Shown piece after piece: positions 17,574-27,783 of a DNA stretch of 64,000 nucleotides; positions within the stretch are counted from its first letter, which is position 1; the number at the start of each line of letters is the position of its first letter. The notes beneath the pieces are model-generated. The model ran no database searches. It was given only the letters and a program-made list of their open reading frames with translations, and had not been told where the DNA came from. The stretch comes from Caenispirillum bisanense (lineage in GTDB: Bacteria; Pseudomonadota; Alphaproteobacteria; Rhodospirillales; Rhodospirillaceae). The stretch lies in NCBI RefSeq assembly GCF_039523075.1, contig NZ_BAAAEP010000025.1:1-64000 (forward strand). Direction: 5' to 3'. Made by a program: the position numbers and the translations under genes.

Positions 17574-19493
17574 TTGACCCAGCGCCCCGCTACCCCGCTC
17601 CTTGATACCGTGTCCGGCCCCGCCGACCTGCGCGGCCTGCCCCTCGACCGGCTGAAGGAGCTGGCCGAGGAAGTGCGCGCGGACCTGATCGATGCGGTGT
17701 CGCGCACCGGCGGCCACCTGGGTGCCGGCCTCGGCGTGGTGGAACTGACGGTGGCGCTGCACCATGTGTTCGAAACCCCGCGCGACCGCCTGATCTGGGA
17801 CGTCGGCCACCAGTGCTACCCCCACAAGATCCTCACTGGCCGCCGCGAGTCCCTGCGCACCATCCGCCAGCCGGGCGGCATCTCCGGCTTCACCCTGCGC
17901 AGCGAGAGCGAGTACGACCCCTTCGGCGCCGGCCACAGCTCCACCTCCATCTCCGCCGGGCTCGGCATGAAGGTGGCGTGCGACCTGCTGGGCGATGACC
18001 GTCATGTGGTCTGCGTCATCGGCGACGGCGCCATGTCGGCCGGCATGGCCTACGAGGCGATGAACAACGCCGGCGCCATGAACTCCAAGCTCATCGTCAT
18101 CCTCAACGACAACGACATGAGCATCGCGCCGCCGGTGGGGGCCATGTCGGCCTATCTGTCCAAGGTGCTGTCGTCCAAGCCGTGGCTGTCGGCGCGCAAC
18201 ATCGCCAAGGAGATGGCCGCCCGCTTCCCCGGTCCGCTGGAACGCGCCGCCAAGCGGGCGGAGGAATACGCCCGCGGCCTGATGACCGGCGGCACCCTGT
18301 TCGAGGAACTGGGCTTCTATTACGTCGGCCCCATCGACGGCCACAAGATGGACCATCTGGTGCCGGTGCTGAAGAACGTGCGCGACACCAACCACACCGG
18401 TCCGGTGCTGATCCACGTCGTCACCCAGAAGGGCCGCGGCTATCCCCCCGCCGAGGCGGCGGCCGACAAGTACCACGGGGTGTCGAAGTTCGACGTGGTG
18501 ACCGGCGCCCAGGCGGCGTCGAAGCCGAACGCGCCGAGCTACACCAGCGTCTTCGCCAAGGCCCTGGTGGCGGAGGCGCGGCGCGATGACCGGGTGGTCG
18601 CCATCACCGCCGCCATGCCGGGCGGCACCGGCCTCGACGTGTTCGGCGACGAGTTCCCCGGCCGCACCTTTGACGTCGGCATCGCCGAGCAGCACGCCGT
18701 CACCTTCGCCGCCGGACTGGCGTGCGAGGGCTTCAAGCCGTTCTGCGCCATCTATTCGACCTTCCTGCAGCGGGCCTTCGATCAGGTGGTCCACGACGTG
18801 GCGATCCAGAACCTGCCGGTGCGATTCGCCATCGACCGCGCCGGCTTCGTCGGCGCCGACGGGGCGACCCACCAGGGCGTGTTCGACATCGCCTATCTCA
18901 GCTGCCTGCCCAACATGGTGGTCATGTGTCCGTCCGACGAGGCGGAACTGGTCCATGCCGTCGCCACCGCCGCCGCCTATGGCGACGGTCCCTTCGCCTT
19001 CCGCTACCCGCGCGGCGAGGGTGTCGGCGCCGCCCTGCCGGAGGCCGGCGAGCCGGTGCCGGTGGGCAAGGGGCGGGTGGTGCGCGAGGGCGCCTCGGTG
19101 GCGCTGCTATCCCTCGGCCCGCGCCTCGCCCACTGCCTGAAGGCGGCGGAAGACCTGGCGGCGCGCGGTCTGCCCGCCACCGTCGCCGACATGCGCTTCG
19201 CCAAGCCCATCGACACCGATCTGGTCCGCCGGCTGGCCGCCAGCCACGAGGTGCTCATCACCATCGAGGAAGGCTCGCGCGGCGGTTTCGGCGCCCATGT
19301 GCTGCAGTTCCTGGCCGACGAGGGCCTGCTGGACCACGGCCTGAAGGTCCGCACCCTGGCCATTCCCGACCACTTCTTCGAGCACGACAAGCCGGAAACC
19401 CAGTACGCCCAGGCCCGCCTGACCGACGCCGACGTGGTGGCGACGGCGCTGAAGGCGCTCGGCCGCGGCAGTGAAGGCGCGGTGCGGGCGTAA
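17574..19493 (+). CDS. dxs: 1-deoxy-D-xylulose-5-phosphate synthase
   Basis: First enzyme of the methylerythritol phosphate pathway: joins pyruvate and glyceraldehyde 3-phosphate with thiamine diphosphate. 639 residues from a TTG start at 17574, chosen because AAAGGA lies 7 bases before it and the product begins (M)TQRPATPLLDTV, the family's usual opening; an in-frame TTG at 17553 would add seven residues. The thiamine motif runs GDGAMSAGMAYEAMNNAG, with ILNDNDMSI after it; the transketolase middle domain includes DVGIAEQHAVTFAAG. The rare start codon may lower translation. Confidence 0.96.
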   Translation: MTQRPATPLLDTVSGPADLRGLPLDRLKELAEEVRADLIDAVSRTGGHLGAGLGVVELTVALHHVFETPRDRLIWDVGHQCYPHKILTGRRESLRTIRQPGGISGFTLRSESEYDPFGAGHSSTSISAGLGMKVACDLLGDDRHVVCVIGDGAMSAGMAYEAMNNAGAMNSKLIVILNDNDMSIAPPVGAMSAYLSKVLSSKPWLSARNIAKEMAARFPGPLERAAKRAEEYARGLMTGGTLFEELGFYYVGPIDGHKMDHLVPVLKNVRDTNHTGPVLIHVVTQKGRGYPPAEAAADKYHGVSKFDVVTGAQAASKPNAPSYTSVFAKALVAEARRDDRVVAITAAMPGGTGLDVFGDEFPGRTFDVGIAEQHAVTFAAGLACEGFKPFCAIYSTFLQRAFDQVVHDVAIQNLPVRFAIDRAGFVGADGATHQGVFDIAYLSCLPNMVVMCPSDEAELVHAVATAAAYGDGPFAFRYPRGEGVGAALPEAGEPVPVGKGRVVREGASVALLSLGPRLAHCLKAAEDLAARGLPATVADMRFAKPIDTDLVRRLAASHEVLITIEEGSRGGFGAHVLQFLADEGLLDHGLKVRTLAIPDHFFEHDKPETQYAQARLTDADVVATALKALGRGSEGAVRA

Positions 19494-19526
19494 GCCGTGA
19501 ACGGGCGCACCGACAAGGGGGACAAG

Positions 19527-20276
<750 letters not shown>

Positions 20277-20383
20277 CCACCCCAATCTTGTAATCTGCCC
20301 GCAGGCGCCGGGCGTTACCCACGAGAGGGAGCAACACGGCCCGGCACGGCTCCGGCACGCGGATCGTCGGCGACGAGGAACCC

Positions 20384-20671
20384 ATGGTCGAAACAGCCAT
20401 CACGGACTCCGGGCCCACGTCGTGGGATCGCCGTATCGTGCGGACGGTTGCGGCGGGGCCTTATGTGGTGCGGGTCTACGACATGCCCTCGGAACAGCTG
20501 CAGCTGGTCACCTTCGAGTGCCTGCGCCATCCCCGCTGGCGCAAGTGGAAGGTCAGCCGCGACGACGCCTTCATCGCCGAAACGTTCTGGCGTTGGGCGC
20601 TGCACGCCCGCCTGTTCGGCCTGCTGCAGCCGGTGACCGAGTGGCTGCGGCCGCTGGGCTGGCGCTGGTAG
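20384..20671 (+). CDS. Hypothetical protein
   Basis: 95 residues, unrecognised. No signal peptide or membrane helix. The centre (YVVRVYDMPSEQLQLVTFEC) looks beta-rich and the end is strikingly rich in Trp and Arg (HPRWRKWKVS, FWRWALHARL, WLRPLGWRW). Its ATG is preceded by GAGGA. It lies after tlyA and is convergent with the iron-ADH-family gene. Confidence 0.55.
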   Translation: MVETAITDSGPTSWDRRIVRTVAAGPYVVRVYDMPSEQLQLVTFECLRHPRWRKWKVSRDDAFIAETFWRWALHARLFGLLQPVTEWLRPLGWRW

Positions 20672-20713
20672 GCGCCGGGCCCGGCGGCGCGCGGCCGGTG
20701 GAGCGGCGGGCGA

Positions 20714-21874
20714 TCAGCCGAAGGACTGGCGGTAGAGCGCCTGGATCTGCTCCGCCGTCGGCAGGTGGGCGGGGTCGGGCACCAGGCCCGGCGGCACCGC
20801 CGCATCGGCCATGCCGGCCAGGGCCTCCATGAAGGCGTCCTCCGAGATGCCGAAGGCGCGCGGGCTCGGCACCTCCAGGTCGGTGCACAGGCGGCGCAGC
20901 CAGCCCACCAGCTTGGCGCCGGCGACATCGTCGTCGTCCTGCTCGTGCGCCACGCCCATGGCGCGGGCCGCCTCGGCATAGCGCTCGGGCGCCGCCGCCA
21001 GGCTGAAGCTGGTGACGGCCGGCAGCAGCATGGCGCTGCCCAGCCCCTGCGGCACCCGGAAGAACAGCGCCATGGCCCGGCTCATGCCGTCCACCAGCCC
21101 GTGCGAGGCATCGGAATAGGCGAGGCCGGCCTCCATGGCGGCGGTCATCATGTCTTCGCGCGCGTGGGCATCGCCGGGCGACTTCACCACCCGCGGCAGC
21201 GCCTTGCCGATCAGCCGCAGGGCCGACAGCGCCAGGGCGTCGGACACCGGCGTGGCGCGGCGGCTGACGTAGGCTTCCAGGGCATGGGTGAGGGCGTTGA
21301 GGCCGCCGTCGATGGTCTGCCGGCGCGGCAGGTCGAGGGTCAGTTCCCAGTCGATGATGGCGCCTTCCGGCACGCAGCCGAGGCCGGCGAGGATCAGGCG
21401 TTCGCCGCTGCCCTGGTCGATGATGACGGCGAAGCGGCTGACTTCCGAGCCGGTGCCGGCGGTGGTGGGGATGCACAGCAGCGGCAGCACCCGCAGGTCG
21501 GCCGCCTGCGGCAGCGCCCAGCGCCGCAGCGGCCCGCCGCCGCCGTAGAGCAGCAGCATGGCCTTGGCGACATCCATCACCGAGCCGCCGCCGAAGGCGA
21601 CCACGCCGTCGAAATCCCCCGCCTGCAGCACCGCCACGCCCCGCCGCACGGCCTCGTCGGTCGGCTCGCCGGCGCCGTCGTGGAAGACCTGCACGCAGGC
21701 GCCGGTGTCCTGCATGGGGGCCAGCACCCGCCGCAGCATGTCGCCGCCGGCCAGTGCCGGATCGGTGACCACCAGCGGCCGCCGCACTCCCATGCGGCCA
21801 AGAACCTCGGCGGCGCGCGCGGCCGTGCCGCCGCCCACCAGCATGAAGCGTGGACCCGTAAGTAAGCTGGACAT
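20714..21874 (-). CDS. Iron-containing alcohol dehydrogenase family protein with altered metal site
   Basis: 386 residues of the group III (Fe-ADH) fold: Rossmann part with GGGSVMDVAK (95-104) and IPTTAGTGSE (135-144), then the helical domain. The four metal-ligand positions of the family, Asp-His-His-His (D196, H200, H263, H277 in E. coli FucO), read Asn193, His197, Asp262 and Gln276 here, and the extra conserved His (FucO H267) is Arg266. The protein may therefore bind metal weakly, differently or not at all. The cofactor motifs look intact. Start ATG 21874 is preceded by GGAAGG. Substrate unknown; the neighbouring creatininase-family gene is divergent. Confidence 0.85.
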   Translation of the reverse strand: MSSLLTGPRFMLVGGGTAARAAEVLGRMGVRRPLVVTDPALAGGDMLRRVLAPMQDTGACVQVFHDGAGEPTDEAVRRGVAVLQAGDFDGVVAFGGGSVMDVAKAMLLLYGGGGPLRRWALPQAADLRVLPLLCIPTTAGTGSEVSRFAVIIDQGSGERLILAGLGCVPEGAIIDWELTLDLPRRQTIDGGLNALTHALEAYVSRRATPVSDALALSALRLIGKALPRVVKSPGDAHAREDMMTAAMEAGLAYSDASHGLVDGMSRAMALFFRVPQGLGSAMLLPAVTSFSLAAAPERYAEAARAMGVAHEQDDDDVAGAKLVGWLRRLCTDLEVPSPRAFGISEDAFMEALAGMADAAVPPGLVPDPAHLPTAEQIQALYRQSFG

Positions 21875-22164
21875 GAACCTTCCTCCCGTGCAGATCGCCG
21901 CATCCCGATGCGCGACACCCGTCTTTCGCGGGCCCTTGTCTGTCCCAGGGAAAAGTCTACGCCCGAGTGCGGTGCAGCAGGTGTGCGAAAAAGGCATAGG
22001 CAGAGCGGGGGCTTGCGCCGTTCCGACATGGCGCCGGCGGGTGTCGACCGTCGGCGGCCGGGTGGCCCTTTTCAGCGGCCGGCGGCCCGTGCTAGGCAAG
22101 GCGGACCACCGGCCGCGGGCGTCGCGCGCGGCCGTCTCCCCCGCGGCATACGGAAGCTTCCCCC

Positions 22165-22917
<753 letters not shown>

Positions 22918-22924
22918 GCGCACG

Positions 22925-22964
22925 AAAAAAATCGGCGTCCTCCTGGTAGGGCAGGAGGACGCCG
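22925..22964 (-). terminator. Rho-independent terminator of the gcd operon
   Basis: A 13-bp perfect stem (CGGCGTCCTCCTG / CAGGAGGACGCCG), loop GTAGGG, followed on the minus strand by A and a run of seven T. It ends transcription of the CoA-transferase gene and faces the end of the creatininase gene. Confidence 0.9.
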
Positions 22965-23037
22965 AAGGTGTGCGCGGATCGTCGCGCGGGGGGAGCCCTG
23001 GGAGGGAGTCAGGTCGGGCTCGAAAACCGGTCAGGTG

Positions 23038-24258
23038 TCAGACGATGCCGGCCTGGCGCAGCCGCTCCACCTCGTCGGCGGCAAGGCCGAGGCCCTGCAG
23101 CACCGCATCGGTATCCTGGCCAAGCGTCGGCGGCGCGCGGTCGTAGGCGACCGGCGTGGCGGAAAACTTCATCGGGCTCGCCACCAGATCGACGTGGCCG
23201 GCGGTCGGGTGCGGCACGCTGACCTTGAGGCCGCGGTGGATGACCTGCGGATCGGCGAAGACCTGATCGAGGGTGTTGATCGGGCCGCAGGGGACGCCGG
23301 CCGCTTCCAGGCTCTCCAGCCAGAAGGCGGAGGGGCAGGCGCGGATCAGCTCGGCGATTTGCGGCACCAGCTCGTCCCGGTTCTGCACGCGGGCGCGGTT
23401 GGTGGCGTAGCGGGCATCCTGCGCCAGCTCCGGCTGGCCGGCGACGGCGCAGAAGCGGGCGAACTGGCCGTCGTTGCCCACCGCCAGGATGATGTAGCCG
23501 TCGGCGGTCTGGAAGGCCTGGTAGGGGACGATGTTCGGATGGGCGTTGCCCAGCCGCTTCGGCACCATGCCGCCGGCGAGGTAGTTCATCGCCTGGTTGG
23601 CAAGGGTCGCCACCTGCACGTCCAGCAGCGCCATGTCGATGTGCTGGCCCTCGCCGGTGCGCTCCTTGTAGGACAGCGCCGCCAGGATGGCCGAGGTGGC
23701 GTACATGCCGGTGAAGATGTCGGTGATGGCGACGCCGACCTTCATGGGCTCGGCCCCGGGGGCGCCGTCGGGGGCGCCGGTCAGGCTCATCAGCCCGCCC
23801 ATGCCCTGGATCATGAAGTCGTAGCCGGCGCGGTGGGCATACGGCCCGTCCTGGCCGAAGCCGGTGATGGAGCAATAGACCAGCGACGGGTTCACCGCCT
23901 TCAGGCTGGCGTAGTCGAGGCCGTACTTCTTCAGGCCGCCGACCTTGAAGTTCTCGATCACCACATCGGCATCGGCGGCCAGCTTGCGCACCAGCTCCTG
24001 CCCCTGCGGCTGCGTGAAGTCGATGGTGACGGAGCGCTTGCCGCGGTTGGCCGACAGGTAGTAGGCGGCTTCGGCGGTGTCGTTGCCGGCCTCGTCCTTG
24101 AGGAACGGCGGGCCCCAGCCGCGGGTGTCGTCACCGGCGCCGGGGCGCTCCACCTTGATGACCTCGGCGCCGAGGTCCGCCAGCATCTGCCCGGCCCAGG
24201 GCCCCGCGAGGACGCGGCTCAGGTCGAGGACGCGGACATGGGCAAGCGGGCCGGTCAT
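23038..24258 (-). CDS. gcdG: Family III CoA-transferase, probably glutarate CoA-transferase
   Basis: 406-residue CaiB/BaiF-type transferase moving CoA between acids through an aspartyl-CoA intermediate. Start LAHVRVLDLSRVLAGPWAGQ and the catalytic Asp in AGYDFMIQGMGGLMSLTG (about 152) are family hallmarks; VKVGVAITDIFTG-type sequence follows. Directly downstream of gcdH with a divergent LysR gene beyond, the same set as gcdG-gcdH-gcdR in Pseudomonas, so it likely activates glutarate to glutaryl-CoA with succinyl-CoA as donor. The substrate is inferred from context. Confidence 0.85.
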   Translation of the reverse strand: MTGPLAHVRVLDLSRVLAGPWAGQMLADLGAEVIKVERPGAGDDTRGWGPPFLKDEAGNDTAEAAYYLSANRGKRSVTIDFTQPQGQELVRKLAADADVVIENFKVGGLKKYGLDYASLKAVNPSLVYCSITGFGQDGPYAHRAGYDFMIQGMGGLMSLTGAPDGAPGAEPMKVGVAITDIFTGMYATSAILAALSYKERTGEGQHIDMALLDVQVATLANQAMNYLAGGMVPKRLGNAHPNIVPYQAFQTADGYIILAVGNDGQFARFCAVAGQPELAQDARYATNRARVQNRDELVPQIAELIRACPSAFWLESLEAAGVPCGPINTLDQVFADPQVIHRGLKVSVPHPTAGHVDLVASPMKFSATPVAYDRAPPTLGQDTDAVLQGLGLAADEVERLRQAGIV

Positions 24259-24380
24259 GGTGGCGAAGTCTCCTGGCGGCGACAGCGGGAAGGCGTGGAT
24301 AGGGGAAACGCGGCGGAACGGCCGTTTGGGAAGCCGGGCAGGGATCGGTCGTCCCGCCGCGTTTCAACAGGCGCTCGGCG

Positions 24381-25559
24381 TCAGCCGAAGGCCTGCAGTC
24401 CGGTCTGGGCGCGGCCCAGGATAAGGGCGTGGACGTCGTGCGTGCCCTCGTAGGTGTTGACGGTTTCCAGGTTGATCATGTGACGGATGACCTGGAACTC
24501 CAGGCTGATGCCGTTGCCGCCGTGCATGTCGCGGGCGACACGGGCGATCTGCAGGGCCTTGCCGCAGTTGTTGCGCTTGATGAGGGAGATCATCTCCGGC
24601 GCCCAGTTGCCGTCGTCGATCAGGCGACCGACGCGCAGGCAGGCCTGCAGGCCGAGGGTGATTTCCGTCTGCATGTCGGCCAGCTTCAGCTGCACCAGCT
24701 GGGTGTGGGCCAGCGGGCGGCCGAACTGCTTGCGGTCGAGCGTGTACTGGCGGGCACGGTGCCAGCAATCCTCCGCGGCGCCCATGGTGCCCCAGGCGAT
24801 GCCGTAGCGGGCCTTGTTGAGGCAGCCGAACGGACCGCCGAGACCGCTGGCGCCGGGCAGCAGGTTCTCTTCCGGCACGAAGCACTCGTCCAGCACGATC
24901 TCGCCGGTGATGGAGGCGCGCAGGGAGGCCTTCTGGGTGATCTTCGGCGCCGAGAAGCCCTTGGAGGACGCTTCGACGATGAAGCCCTTGATCTTGCCCT
25001 CATGGGCGTCGGACTTCGCCCACACGATGGCGATGTCGGAGATCGGGCTGTTGGTGATCCACATCTTGGAGCCCGACAGCAGGTAACCGCCGTCGACCTT
25101 CTTGGCGCGGGTCTTCATGCTGCCGGGGTCGGAGCCGGCGTCCGGCTCGGTCAGGCCGAAGCAGCCGATCATCTCGCCGGTGGCCAGCTTCGGCAGGTAC
25201 TTCTTCTTCTGCTCTTCGGTGCCGTAGGCATAGATCGGGTGCATGACCAGCGACGACTGCACCGACATGGCGGAGCGGTAGCCGCTGTCCACCCGCTCCA
25301 CTTCGCGGGCGATCAGGCCGTAGGCAACGTGGGAGACGCCGGAGCAGCCGTAGTCTTCCGGGATGGTCGGGCCGAGCAGGCCGAGTTCGCCCATCTCGGA
25401 CATGATCTCGCGGTCGAAGCGCTCATCCTCGAAGGCGCTGGTGACGCGCGGCTGCAGCTTTTCCTGGCAATAGGCGCGGGCGCTGTCGCGCACCATGCGC
25501 TCTTCGTCGGTGAGCTGCTGGTCGAGGAGGAACGGGTCTTCCCACGTAAACGGCTTCAT
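24381..25559 (-). CDS. gcdH: Glutaryl-CoA dehydrogenase
   Basis: FAD enzyme that oxidises and decarboxylates glutaryl-CoA to crotonyl-CoA in lysine, tryptophan and glutarate breakdown. 392 residues. Acyl-CoA dehydrogenase motifs: GCFGLTEPDAGSDPGSM, KMWITNSPISD, the Arg in KARYGIAWG, and the catalytic Glu in NTYEGTHDVHALILGRAQTG near the end, matching GCDH closely. The ATG at 25559 gives MKPFTWEDPFLLDQQLT. Divergent from the LysR regulator and upstream of the CoA-transferase (122-bp gap). Confidence 0.95.
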   Translation of the reverse strand: MKPFTWEDPFLLDQQLTDEERMVRDSARAYCQEKLQPRVTSAFEDERFDREIMSEMGELGLLGPTIPEDYGCSGVSHVAYGLIAREVERVDSGYRSAMSVQSSLVMHPIYAYGTEEQKKKYLPKLATGEMIGCFGLTEPDAGSDPGSMKTRAKKVDGGYLLSGSKMWITNSPISDIAIVWAKSDAHEGKIKGFIVEASSKGFSAPKITQKASLRASITGEIVLDECFVPEENLLPGASGLGGPFGCLNKARYGIAWGTMGAAEDCWHRARQYTLDRKQFGRPLAHTQLVQLKLADMQTEITLGLQACLRVGRLIDDGNWAPEMISLIKRNNCGKALQIARVARDMHGGNGISLEFQVIRHMINLETVNTYEGTHDVHALILGRAQTGLQAFG

Positions 25560-25649
25560 GGTTCCGGCTTCTCCGAATGTCGGATGTCTCTTGCAGGTCT
25601 GAGGATGGCGCGGCGGGGCAGGGGGATCAAAGACGGAGTTGTGATGCAA

Positions 25650-25672
25650 GCCATAGGCAGAAGCTATGGCTC
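25650..25672. promoter_or_regulatory. LysR-type operator between gcdH and its regulator
   Basis: A perfect 8-bp inverted repeat, AGCCATAG-N7-CTATGGCT, in the 173-bp divergent gap. It contains the LysR-type T-N11-A core (T 25655, A 25667). It lies 91 bp before gcdH and 61 bp before the lysR-type gene, the usual place for a recognition site. Confidence 0.75.
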
Positions 25673-25732
25673 GATTGCGGGGGTGAAGGAAACGGGATAG
25701 GTTTGGACCCTCGATCACCTGGGGGGGCGGCC

Positions 25733-26653
25733 ATGGACCTGCGCCAGCTGCGCTATTTCCTCGCCATCTGCGACGATGGTGCCTTCACCCGGGCGGCGGA
25801 GCGGCTGCGGGTGGCGCAGCCCGCCCTGTCGGCGCATGTGAAGGCGCTGGAGGAGGAACTGGGGGTGGAGCTGCTGCTGCGCACCGCCCGCGGCGTGGTG
25901 CCGACCGAGCAGGGGGCCCGGCTGGCCGCCCACGCCCGCCGCATCCTGGCGGAAGTGGAATCGCTGCGCGACGACATCCGCGGCGCCGGCTCGGTGCCGT
26001 CGGGGCCGGTGGCGGTGGGCATCCCGACCTCGCTTGGCATGGTGCTGACGGTGCCGCTGGCGCTGGCGGTGCGGCGGGCGCTGCCGCAGGTCACCCTGCG
26101 CATCGCCGAGGGTCTGTCCGGCCACACCCTGGAATGGCTGCGGGCGGGGCAGCTGGACCTCGCCATCGTGTTCGACGTCGACACCCCCCAGCGCCTGGCC
26201 CTGACGCCGCTGGCGCAGGAAGGACTGTGGGTGATCGGGCCGAAGGACGATCCGCTGCTGACCGCCGCCGGCGCGGCCGGGCTGCCCTTTGCCGAGGCGG
26301 CGGGCCTGCCGCTCATCCTCACCGGCGCCCCCCACGGCCTGCGGCGGGAGGTGGAGCGCACCGCCCGCGAGACCGGCGCACCGCTCAACGTGATCCTGGA
26401 ACTGGACGCGCTGGAGCACATCAAGGCGCTGGTGGAGGGTGGCGCCGGCTATGCCATCCTGTCGCGGCGGGTGGCGGCGCGGGAACTGGACCAGGGCCGG
26501 CTGGCCGGGGCAGCCATCATCGCCCCCACCATCGACCGCACCATCCAGCTCGCCCACCCCTCGGACCGGCCCCTGTCCATCGCGGCCGGGGCGGTGCGCG
26601 GCCTGCTGCTGGACATCGTCGCCGACCTGACGCGGGACGGCCAGTGGCGATAG
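25733..26653 (+). CDS. gcdR: LysR-family regulator of the glutaryl-CoA locus
   Basis: 306 residues: N-terminal winged helix (MDLRQLRYFLAICDDGAFTRAAERL ... PALSAHVKALEEELGVELL, written here in parts) and a periplasmic-binding-like effector domain from about residue 90. Its divergent position next to gcdH and the palindrome between them point to control of that operon, with glutarate or glutaryl-CoA as likely effector. The ATG at 25733 gives a canonical start. The name follows the equivalent gene in Pseudomonas and is an inference from context. Confidence 0.85.
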   Translation: MDLRQLRYFLAICDDGAFTRAAERLRVAQPALSAHVKALEEELGVELLLRTARGVVPTEQGARLAAHARRILAEVESLRDDIRGAGSVPSGPVAVGIPTSLGMVLTVPLALAVRRALPQVTLRIAEGLSGHTLEWLRAGQLDLAIVFDVDTPQRLALTPLAQEGLWVIGPKDDPLLTAAGAAGLPFAEAAGLPLILTGAPHGLRREVERTARETGAPLNVILELDALEHIKALVEGGAGYAILSRRVAARELDQGRLAGAAIIAPTIDRTIQLAHPSDRPLSIAAGAVRGLLLDIVADLTRDGQWR

Positions 26654-26990
26654 GGGCGGGGGAGCGGCGGGTGTCGGTGGCTCTGACATCTCGCCTTTCG
26701 CGGGAAAACGCCGCCGCTGCCGTCCGGCGCGCGAGGATGGCGGCCTGAGCGGCCCCTTTTCACGATCTTCGTCGCAGGCAGGCCGCGCCCTTCCGCGCAG
26801 GGGGCGCAGGGGCCAAGGTCGGTCTTGCCCCCAAGGGCGCAGTCGGCGGCTCTGACAGGGTTGGTTCGATGTTTGCGGGAGCATGGCGCAAGTGCCTGCC
26901 GCAGCGCGATTTTCGGCCGTGGCACGGGCCGTGCTGATGGCGGGCGGCGCCCCCTTGCGGCGCTGCTCAACCATGGGAGACGCGCGTGAC
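26654..26990. other. Non-coding stretch of 337 bp
   Basis: Between the lysR-type gene and the PEP-CTERM gene. I see no convincing gene or RNA. It contains GC-rich short inverted repeats (around 26790-26850) and the phrase GGCTCTGACA twice (about 26682 and 26849), of unknown meaning. It must include the promoter of the PEP-CTERM gene. Confidence 0.4.
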
Positions 26991-27713
26991 ATGGGCAGGA
27001 TGACAACTTTTGCGGCGGCCGCCCTGGCCGTGATGGCCGCCGCCGTGACGGCCGCGCCGGCCACCGCCGCCTTCATCGACCCCGGCCGCTACTGCAGCGC
27101 CGGGGGTGCCACCATCGCCCCCGACGACGTCAGCACCGACGTCGGGGCGGGGGTACAGACCGCCTCCGACTGCTACGGCGCCTTTTCGATCAAGGAGGCG
27201 AAGACCGCCCTCGGCGGCAACGGCAATGGGTCGGAGCAGCAGATCCTGCGGGCGCTATGGGGCGACGGGCTGGTGGCGGTCGGCAAATGGGACGGCGCCG
27301 ACACCGCCCTGAGCGTGAACCTCGGCGGTCTGATCATCACCGGCATTGCCGCCGACCTTGCCGGCGGCTGGACCATCTCGTGGACCGCTGATCCGACCTC
27401 CGTGCTGCCGGCGCGGCTGACCCTGGCGGTGCTGCTGAAGGCCGGCTCCGCCAATGGCGCCAACGGCACCGCCGATGCCGGCAGCTGGTTGTTCGCCGAC
27501 CTCTACACCCCCTATGGCTCCACCGGTGCCAGCGGCAGCTTCGCCATCGGCTGGGTCAACGGCGGCGGCCAGGTGCCGGGCCTGTCGCACCTGACCCTGG
27601 CGGCGCTGCTGACGCCGCTGCAGGTGCCGGAGCCGGCTTCGGCGGCGCTGCTGCTGGCGGGGCTGGCGGCGGTGGCGGCGGTGCGGCGGCGGGGACGGCC
27701 GTCCCGCCCGTGA
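26991..27713 (+). CDS. PEP-CTERM sorting-domain protein
   Basis: 240-residue exported protein. Signal peptide about 1-26 (MGRMTTFAAAALAVMAAAVT, ending PATA). The mature part is Gly/Ala/Thr/Ser-rich and beta-like, with two cysteines (YCSAGG and DCYGAF) and no enzyme motif. The C-terminus carries the sorting signal: VPEPASAAL, a short hydrophobic helix, then RRRGRPSRP. Proteins of this kind are cut and anchored by exosortase, usually in organisms making exopolysaccharide; no exosortase gene is in the window. ATG 26991 has GGGAGA upstream; ATG 27000 is possible. A 13-bp hairpin follows. Confidence 0.82.
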   Translation: MGRMTTFAAAALAVMAAAVTAAPATAAFIDPGRYCSAGGATIAPDDVSTDVGAGVQTASDCYGAFSIKEAKTALGGNGNGSEQQILRALWGDGLVAVGKWDGADTALSVNLGGLIITGIAADLAGGWTISWTADPTSVLPARLTLAVLLKAGSANGANGTADAGSWLFADLYTPYGSTGASGSFAIGWVNGGGQVPGLSHLTLAALLTPLQVPEPASAALLLAGLAAVAAVRRRGRPSRP

Positions 27714-27719
27714 ACGGCA

Positions 27720-27749
27720 AGGCCCCGCCGGAGTGCTCCGGCGGGGCCT
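27720..27749. terminator. Hairpin between convergent genes
   Basis: Perfect 13-bp stem AGGCCCCGCCGGA / TCCGGCGGGGCCT with a GTGC loop, seven bases after the PEP-CTERM stop and 35 bp after the end of the minus-strand aminotransferase. It has no T-run; probably a shared bidirectional terminator. Confidence 0.6.
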
Positions 27750-27783
27750 CGTGATGCGGCCGTCGAGAGGGCGGGCTGCTGCG

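Noticed and set aside
20674..20685. GCCGGGCCCGGC palindrome between convergent genes
   Set aside because: It has no loop, so it cannot form a hairpin in RNA, and such GC palindromes are common at this base composition.
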